Assembly: GCF_026015625.1 (NCBI RefSeq)
Contig: NZ_JAPDVG010000002.1
Span: 1-64,000, forward strand
DNA: 64,000 nucleotides
Direction of reading: 5' to 3'
From: Segatella copri
Lineage (GTDB): Bacteria > Bacteroidota > Bacteroidia > Bacteroidales > Bacteroidaceae
Position 1 is the stretch's first letter. Each line of letters begins with the position of its first letter. The notes below the pieces were generated by a model that worked only from the letters and a program-made list of their open reading frames with translations, was not told the origin of the DNA and did not search any database. Position numbers and translations under genes: made by a program. Below are positions 58,589 through 64,000 of this stretch, in pieces.

Positions 58589-59988
58589 AGCGTATATATT
58601 TTGATTAATTTTTCCAGTGTATTGTAACGTAGGGTTACTGAGCTAGGGCGCATACTGTCACGAGATATTGCAATGATGAACTTTTCATCATCCAGCAACT
58701 TAGAATAGTCATCCATAAACTGATTCCTATGGACAAAAAGCTTCGTAAAATCCATATCGGACATATTCCCCAACAAAACGCCCCATGTTTCAAATAAGCA
58801 TTTGTTGATAGGTCTTCTTCTCATATTTCCATAACTCTTTCTGAAAGCATGATCTCCAAACATTTTGCGTGCCCGTCTCATAGCAATCAGAAAAATATCC
58901 ATAATCTCATCTTTTGAAAGCACTCGCACATCACTCACAGAGACCATACCCTCCCTTTCACGCCTTATCAAATCCCTGTTCTTCAGGGAAGGAAACGAAT
59001 TATAGATTATCATGGTATCAGAAAGCCAAGTATCAATTGATTGAGTCTTTTTATAAGTATGAGGAGGTCGAATGACAAAAGACAAAAATCTCAACAACAG
59101 TTCCTTATCTTCCATCCGTAAATCTTTAACAGAATTACCCGTAGCTTTTTTAAATATCTTTTCTTCAGACATGTCATTCAAAAGTACAGAAACAGCTCCA
59201 CCATAAAGAGCATTTCTAATTTCCTGAGGACTCAAAGGCATACCACCCGTATTGATTCTTTTGAAGATATTTCTCTTTACTTCCTCAGGAGTGCCTGGAT
59301 TAATGACCGTAACTGAAAATTCAGCTTCTAATATCCTATTATAAAGTTTGGTAGGCAAGTTTTTCATTTGCTTACCTTCCAATTCTTTCAGAAACTCCAA
59401 ACCGGTAAGTCTCATACCAGCCCCCTCTTCCTTTGCCTTTCTGCCATTCACAAAATTTATTCCAAGCACAAAGTCACGGAAAGCACTAATTCGCTGGAGC
59501 CCATCTACTACAGTCCATTTACCATCCTCCTCAGACGAGACATAAAACATAGGTATAGGAATTTCCAGAAGTATAGACTCTATCAACTGCGACTTTCTAA
59601 CGTCAGTCCACACTTCCTTTCTTTGAAAATCCGGATTAAGAATCAAAGTTCCTTGTTTTATTCTTCGAAGGATTGTCTCCATCGGTGTTACCCTAGTTTC
59701 AATGGAGATATCTTCAGGATTAAACGGATCGGTGATTTTCTCATCTTCATCACTTTCGATACCCGTATAAGAATCTTGTAAGAAAACCTTATACAGTTCA
59801 TCCAATTTGTTTGCAACAACCTCTTCAGATTCAGTAAACAAAGAAGGTAAGTCATATTCCAAATGTCCAGGGGCATCAGCCTTCAGTTTCAGGTATACTT
59901 TACCCGAATCTGAAACTAACGAGAAATTGTCATTACCATTAGAGAGCAAAGACAAATCCATTAATTTATTATTAATATCAAACTGCAT
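58585..59988 (-). CDS. DUF262 protein (GmrSD/ParB-like), first gene of the unit
   Basis: A 467-residue protein. After a ~100-residue N-terminal part comes the DUF262 domain: RIKQGTLILNPDFQRKEVW, RKSQLIESILLEIPIPMFYV and the catalytic-type loop WTVVDGLQRISAFRDFVLG (DGQQR variant DGLQR). KRINTGGMPLSPQEIRNALYG follows near residue 250. The C-terminal ~180 residues are helical. DUF262 has a ParB/sulfiredoxin-like fold with nucleotide hydrolysis and occurs in GmrSD-type modification-dependent restriction. No DUF1524 HNH domain is visible here, so the partner ATPase and third gene must supply other activities. Confidence 0.8.
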   Translation of the reverse strand: MQFDINNKLMDLSLLSNGNDNFSLVSDSGKVYLKLKADAPGHLEYDLPSLFTESEEVVANKLDELYKVFLQDSYTGIESDEDEKITDPFNPEDISIETRVTPMETILRRIKQGTLILNPDFQRKEVWTDVRKSQLIESILLEIPIPMFYVSSEEDGKWTVVDGLQRISAFRDFVLGINFVNGRKAKEEGAGMRLTGLEFLKELEGKQMKNLPTKLYNRILEAEFSVTVINPGTPEEVKRNIFKRINTGGMPLSPQEIRNALYGGAVSVLLNDMSEEKIFKKATGNSVKDLRMEDKELLLRFLSFVIRPPHTYKKTQSIDTWLSDTMIIYNSFPSLKNRDLIRREREGMVSVSDVRVLSKDEIMDIFLIAMRRARKMFGDHAFRKSYGNMRRRPINKCLFETWGVLLGNMSDMDFTKLFVHRNQFMDDYSKLLDDEKFIIAISRDSMRPSSVTLRYNTLEKLIKIYTL

Positions 59989-60067
59989 TATATTATTCTT
60001 TTTGATTCATATTTTTATTTTATATAGAGTGTTATTCCGCATGCAAGAATACACAGCAACTGCAAAC

Positions 60068-60272
60068 CTAGTATTCAAAAGGATTATCCAAGTCCTTCAA
60101 CACCTCATGTTTCGTATCCTTCTCCGAAAGATTAGCATGTTCCGTAGGAATGCGCCAATCAATCCCAAGTGATTCATCCAATATCGAGATACCACCATCA
60201 GCCTCTGGCATCTCTAAGCAGGCGTGGCTCAATGATGAGTACGCCTTCTATATCTGTCTTTATTACGTTCAT
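60068..60272 (-). pseudogene. rfbC: rfbC (dTDP-4-dehydrorhamnose 3,5-epimerase) with internal deletion
   Basis: From ATG 60272 the frame reads MNVIKTDIEGVLIIEPRLLR then DARG and a stop. One frame away the sequence reads ADGGISILDESLGIDWRIPT, then EHANLSEKDTKHEVL and a final NPFEY before TAG. These are the first ~24 and last ~45 residues of RfbC; about 110 residues between them, with the catalytic His and Tyr, are lost. Confidence 0.75.
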
Positions 60273-60381
60273 TATATCAATTACTGAACTTGCCAATCAA
60301 TTATAATTAGTTTGCATATGGAAAAAACGGGCTACTAGGCTCCATCACCGAAAAGTAGCTTAATAAAAGCCCGTATATCTC

Positions 60382-61533
60382 TTAAAATCTATATAAAGCA
60401 AGCTTTCTCCAAATAAAGTGATAAATTCTTGCCAAAGGCTCGCAAATCACCTCTTCTGGATAACTTGTTAAGAATCTGAGATTCCTTTTGAAACGACGCA
60501 GCGCTCTCTGCAGCTGGTATGAAAGCTTTCCTTTCTTTACAGCTAAAGTCTTCATCCTTTCATCATAATGTCCGAAGTTTCCTGCAGCCATCATCTCTTC
60601 CATGAGGAACACTCCATGTTTTTCCGAAACAGGACACAATAGTTCTTCATCATCAAGACCGAATATTTCTTGAAGTACAAACATCAATGCTGATGCAAAG
60701 CGTTTCATACCACAATCACTGATATGTTTCATCAGTACATCAACATTCATCATCTCGGATTGACCTTGCCGTTCATTCTGATATGCTTTCAGAAGAACAT
60801 AAAAGTCAAGAATCTGTCGCATACCAACACCTTCATCCAACAGATGCCTGTAAATGTGGTTCATCTGGAAGATTAAGTCATAGTCAACTCGCAGTTTCTT
60901 AATCGTTCCACATTCGTCAATTTCCTTATTTTCAAAAACTGCAGACTTGAATAACTTCTGAAAGCATAGATTACTCCAAGGAGCATTCAAGAACGAAGGA
61001 CGAAAATGAATCTCAACAGGAACTCCATTCACAGGCTTCACCTCCGCATGTAAATGGCATAATGATAATAAGATTTTCTTGCTTTGACAATAATCTATGA
61101 TAGACTTTACAGGATGCCTAGTCTTTTCCTTTGGCCAAATCCAGGCATCTACATCACCACAGATTCTTAACTGTCCTAGGGAATGTTCCGAGTTCAAGCC
61201 ATCATAATACACATGATTGGCTTGCCCCTTCAATATACAAGTTTCAAAGCCATCTTTGTTAAGCGCCTCGGTTAATCGAAGACAAACATCAGTAGTCTGT
61301 CGGTTCCGCCGCTTGATACTTTCTACCATCATCGCCCATTGCAAGACCACATTTCTAGGAGGCCATTGCTCTTGCGGCAAACGCTCAATACCTTCAAACA
61401 TAATCCCAACAAGCGCCTGTTTCTTGGCTAATCCAAAGATCTCATTCCATTCCTTTTCGGAAAGCGTATGGGATAATTGAACCGTTTTTCCTATGGCAGA
61501 TTGAAGAATGGTATAAAAATCCTGTAATATCAT
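60382..61533 (-). CDS. Nucleotidyltransferase-family protein (NTP_transf_5), paralogue 2
   Basis: A 383-residue paralogue of 51149-52261 with the same landmarks: LAKKQALVGIMFEGIERL, FETCILKGQANHVYYDG, RICGDVDAWIWPKEKTRHPV (nucleotidyltransferase core), VPVEIHFRPSFLNAPW, LLDEGVGMRQILDFYVLL and the end TSYPEEVICEPLARIYHFIWR. It overlaps the glycosyltransferase gene by 4 bp (ATGA), so it is part of the same polysaccharide operon. Probable role in exopolysaccharide or capsule assembly; substrate unknown. Confidence 0.75.
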   Translation of the reverse strand: MILQDFYTILQSAIGKTVQLSHTLSEKEWNEIFGLAKKQALVGIMFEGIERLPQEQWPPRNVVLQWAMMVESIKRRNRQTTDVCLRLTEALNKDGFETCILKGQANHVYYDGLNSEHSLGQLRICGDVDAWIWPKEKTRHPVKSIIDYCQSKKILLSLCHLHAEVKPVNGVPVEIHFRPSFLNAPWSNLCFQKLFKSAVFENKEIDECGTIKKLRVDYDLIFQMNHIYRHLLDEGVGMRQILDFYVLLKAYQNERQGQSEMMNVDVLMKHISDCGMKRFASALMFVLQEIFGLDDEELLCPVSEKHGVFLMEEMMAAGNFGHYDERMKTLAVKKGKLSYQLQRALRRFKRNLRFLTSYPEEVICEPLARIYHFIWRKLALYRF

Positions 61534-62642
61534 TTCTTCAACCCTTGATACACTCCTCCTACTTCATCAGCAATCTGGTCCCAATCATACTTGCTCATGT
61601 CGTAATCCACATGCTGCAATGGAGTCTCGATAATCTTTCCGAGCTTTTCCGAAAGTTCATCCACGTTGCCACAATGGAAATAATCATCCTTTGGCAAGCC
61701 AACCTCCAGATTCGCAGGAATATCGCTCACTACTACCTTTACCCCATAGCTCATCGCCTCCAACAGGGCAATCGGCAAACCTTCGTGCGAAGATGGAAGA
61801 CAATAGCAACGACAATTCGTCAACAGCGAATGAAGCTTTCTGCCTTTGATAAAGCCAGTAAGCACCACACCATTCTCCCTTGCCATCTGCTTCAATCCCA
61901 AAGAATACTCATCCTCGAAGTCTGTATCGCCAGCTAACACTAACTTTATATCCGTGGAATCCGTGAGATCCGTGTGCGACTTTTTCCACTTTACAAACGC
62001 TTCCACCAGATGATGCAGGTTCTTCTCAGGCACAAATCTGCACATTCCCAGGATATACTTGCCTTTCTCAATCCCCAGTTCCTTGAAATATTCAGGATAG
62101 TCGCAGATTTCAGGCTCAGAAACACCATTATATATAAGGTGTACATTCTTCGTCCTTCCATATTTACGGGCAATGAGGTTCTTGATGACGTTCGAAATCA
62201 CAATGACATCATCGGCAAACATGCAACCCATACGCTCACCCATCTTCAGGATAGTCTTGGCAGCAAATCCCCACTTATCCCTGTCATAGTCAGGACCATG
62301 ATGTGTAAACACCACCTTCATACCCAACAGTTTGGCGTATGGTACCAGCAGAGCAGGACCGATGGCATGGATATGCAATACATCAGTCCCCAACTTCTTC
62401 GCCTCATTGATGGCACGGAAAGTATGGATGATGGCCTCGAAACTCTTCTTCTTAGGAGAAGGAATCGTTACCAGTTTCACTCCCTTCCATTCATGCAAGT
62501 CATCCTTCACATAGTTCGAGCGACGGATCAGCGTTACGTCATACCCACGCTCCACCATTCTAGGGAACAATTCCTCACAATGCGTCTCCACGCCACCCAT
62601 GATATTCGGGATACCACGAGTACCTGTTACAACTATTTTCAT
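61530..62642 (-). CDS. Glycosyltransferase family 4 with repeat-derived insertion
   Basis: A 370-residue GT-B glycosyltransferase: MKIVVTGTRGIPNIMGGVET (donor/acceptor N-terminal loop), HIHAIGPALLVPYAKLLGMK, FTHHGPDYDRDKWG, VISNVIKNLIARKYG, and the GT4 nucleotide-sugar motif LPSSHEGLPIALLEAMSYG. It probably adds a sugar to a polysaccharide repeat at the inner membrane. Near residue 224 the segment SHTDLTDSTDIK is encoded by the ATCCGTG intergenic repeat (61950-61979), inserted in frame in a surface loop. First gene of the operon running to 60382. Confidence 0.9.
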   Translation of the reverse strand: MKIVVTGTRGIPNIMGGVETHCEELFPRMVERGYDVTLIRRSNYVKDDLHEWKGVKLVTIPSPKKKSFEAIIHTFRAINEAKKLGTDVLHIHAIGPALLVPYAKLLGMKVVFTHHGPDYDRDKWGFAAKTILKMGERMGCMFADDVIVISNVIKNLIARKYGRTKNVHLIYNGVSEPEICDYPEYFKELGIEKGKYILGMCRFVPEKNLHHLVEAFVKWKKSHTDLTDSTDIKLVLAGDTDFEDEYSLGLKQMARENGVVLTGFIKGRKLHSLLTNCRCYCLPSSHEGLPIALLEAMSYGVKVVVSDIPANLEVGLPKDDYFHCGNVDELSEKLGKIIETPLQHVDYDMSKYDWDQIADEVGGVYQGLKK

Positions 62643-62685
62643 AAAAACTAGAGATTTTCAAAATAAAAGTATTACCTTTGCAGAT

Positions 62686-62796
62686 ATGAATAAGATTTCA
62701 AACCATATCAAAGAAGCCATACAGTACTTCTGCATCATCTTGGTGTCGATGCTCTCCGCACTGTGGCTTCTTATCAATCATAAGAGAATCAAGTGA
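62686..62796 (+). CDS. 36-residue single-pass membrane peptide
   Basis: The product starts MNKISNHIKEAIQYFCIILV and has one membrane segment (YFCIILVSMLSALWLLI) and a basic tail (NHKRIK). A Bacteroidetes -7 box (TTACCTTTG, about 62670-62678) lies 8 bp before the ATG, so the mRNA would be almost leaderless. It is transcribed against both neighbours. Possibly a real small membrane protein; function unknown. Confidence 0.5.
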   Translation: MNKISNHIKEAIQYFCIILVSMLSALWLLINHKRIK

Positions 62797-63999
62797 TTAC
62801 TTGATTTCAATATTTCTATCAGTTTCCTTCTTGGTAGCCTCATAACCCTGACTAGCCACGTCAGCGTTCACGATGTCCTCGCCACGCTTGCCCTTCAAAG
62901 CCTCCTTTGAATCGGCAGAAAGACCGTTGTTTACCACAGCATTCATATCGCAGGTAGAAAGCTTGTCAAGCTGTTCCTTAGTCACCTTACCATCACGATA
63001 CTCGCAGCAGATAGGGTTCTCATACATAGAGTACTTCATACCGAGCAGGCTCTTCAGCTTGTGCTTAGCCACCCACAAGGCAGGAGTCTTGATGTACTTG
63101 TGCATCGCAGGAGAAACAGAACCGATCATCCAGCAGTTTCTGTCACAATGTTTTACCTTCTTACGAACCTGCTCTGCCTCTGGAGAACTCCAAAGCTCAT
63201 CCCAAGTCTGGCGGTTCAGGTTACCCATCACCTCCTTATCCTTGGTACCATTACATGGCATCACATCACCGTATGGGTCGATGAAGAAGGTATCGAAACT
63301 CATATCACAAGGCAAGAGACGCTTCTGACCATAGATATAGTTGATGAGTCCATGGTTGAAGTAAGCACGGAACCATTTCTTTGGAGAGTTAGACTTCAAC
63401 AGCTCGTTCACCAGGTTCTCGAAGTTCTTAGCCACCATTGGACGGTCGTGAATGATGTTCTTAGCCTCAACGAAGTAGAAAGAGTTATGGAGCGATGCTG
63501 TAGCAAACTCCATACCCATCTTGTTGCTCAACTCATAGAGAGGAACGAGGTCTGGAGCATTCTTATCCTGAACGGTCATACCGAATCCCACATCCTTCAG
63601 TCCCATCTCACAGAGCTTCTTCAAGGTTGTATAGCCACGATTGAAACCATTGTTCAAGCCACGGATTTCATTGTTGGTCTGCTCCAAACCCTCGATAGAG
63701 ATACGGATACCAATCTGAGGGAACTCCTTCGCCAGGTCGATGATACGGTCGGTGAAGAAGCCGTTGGTAGAGATTACGATACGGTCGCTCTTCTTATAAA
63801 GCTCACGTACGATATCCTTCAAGTCCGTACGGATAAAAGGCTCACCACCTGTGATGTTGGTAAAGTACATCTTAGGTAGCTTCTTAATAGTCTCAATAGA
63901 GATTTCCTCCTCAGGCTTAGAAGGAGCCTTGTAACGATTACACATTGAACAACGCGCATTGCAACGATAAGTTACAATGACAGTACCATTTAATTTCTT
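62797..63999 (-). CDS. Radical SAM/SPASM protein (N-terminus beyond the window)
   Basis: The frame runs off the right edge. The visible ~400 residues begin KKLNGTVIVTYRCNARCSMC, with the CxxxCxxC cluster motif, then FTNITGGEPFIRTDLKDIV (GGEP motif), ISTNGFFTDRIIDLA and RISIEGLEQTNNEIRGL. A SPASM-like second cluster region contains LPCDMSFDTFFIDPYGDVMPC and NCWMIGSVSP. The last ~60 residues are polar and probably disordered. It catalyses a radical reaction using S-adenosylmethionine; its place beside glycosyltransferase genes suggests a polysaccharide or peptide modification. Confidence 0.85.
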   Translation of the reverse strand, partial: KKLNGTVIVTYRCNARCSMCNRYKAPSKPEEEISIETIKKLPKMYFTNITGGEPFIRTDLKDIVRELYKKSDRIVISTNGFFTDRIIDLAKEFPQIGIRISIEGLEQTNNEIRGLNNGFNRGYTTLKKLCEMGLKDVGFGMTVQDKNAPDLVPLYELSNKMGMEFATASLHNSFYFVEAKNIIHDRPMVAKNFENLVNELLKSNSPKKWFRAYFNHGLINYIYGQKRLLPCDMSFDTFFIDPYGDVMPCNGTKDKEVMGNLNRQTWDELWSSPEAEQVRKKVKHCDRNCWMIGSVSPAMHKYIKTPALWVAKHKLKSLLGMKYSMYENPICCEYRDGKVTKEQLDKLSTCDMNAVVNNGLSADSKEALKGKRGEDIVNADVASQGYEATKKETDRNIEIK

Positions 64000-64000
64000 T

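Overview
The window looks like a chromosomal segment of a gut Bacteroidales bacterium, most likely a Prevotella/Segatella (P. copri-like) species. The reasons are Bacteroidetes-type promoters (TTTG, about 20 bp, TAnnTTTG) in front of many genes, a Mfa/Fim-type fimbriae locus with DUF3575 and DUF3868 proteins, FimB/Mfa2 and large fimbrial lipoproteins, and IS1182, IS256, IS1380 and IS66 elements of Bacteroidales character. No rRNA, tRNA or CRISPR array was seen.

Layout. 0-3.5 kb: the end of an NhaC-type antiporter, an AAA_14/DUF4143 ATPase with 33-bp iterons at its 5' end, and a RelE/ParE toxin-antitoxin pair. 4-14.4 kb: a six-gene fimbrial operon (DUF3575, DUF3868, Mfa1-like fimbrillin, Mfa2-like anchor, two large tip-type lipoproteins) behind one promoter and an 18-bp perfect palindrome. 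14.4-25.5 kb: an AAA/PD-(D/E)XK protein, IS1182, GNAT-type and PIN-type toxin-antitoxin modules, DUF4186, a sigma54-type hsp20 gene, IS256 and a hipA remnant. 25.5-28.3 kb: thiM, a Sel1 protein, two tandem micropeptides and a DnaQ-like exonuclease. 28.3-37.5 kb: a region of gene fragments (HAD, sulfatase, WYL, IS1380, YgjP-like and DUF2726 pieces) around intact phosphoesterase and WYL-regulator genes and an AAA+ gene split by an in-frame TAG.

37.7-49.3 kb: a 9.2-kb island between two apparently identical 1.2-kb direct repeats, each carrying the same two-gene toxin-antitoxin-like pair. The island encodes a metallo-beta-lactamase-fold protein, a trypsin-like protease fused to a reverse transcriptase, a divergent family A DNA polymerase, a predicted nuclease, a phosphoribosyltransferase-fold protein and two membrane proteins. 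This is the best candidate for an undescribed (probably anti-phage) system. 49.3-64 kb: a sugar/exopolysaccharide region (fucP, GHMP kinase, two nucleotidyltransferase-family paralogues, an rfbC remnant, a glycosyltransferase, a radical SAM protein). It contains a second defence block: a Septu-like ATPase/HNH pair whose ATPase is interrupted by an IS1380 element, and a DUF262 / AAA(DUF3696) / unknown-protein trio.

A mosaic repeat family runs through the intergenic spaces. It combines a ~100-bp A+T-rich leader, a GGCGGTCCCATCCCGC-type block and strings of small hairpins. The leader's outer end carries a promoter that fires into toxin-antitoxin-type genes at five places, so the repeats seem to be part of how these small cassettes are expressed and shuffled. 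Many genes here are broken (internal deletions, nonsense codons, IS insertions), which fits a rapidly recombining accessory region. All functional calls come from reading motifs by eye; no database search was run.
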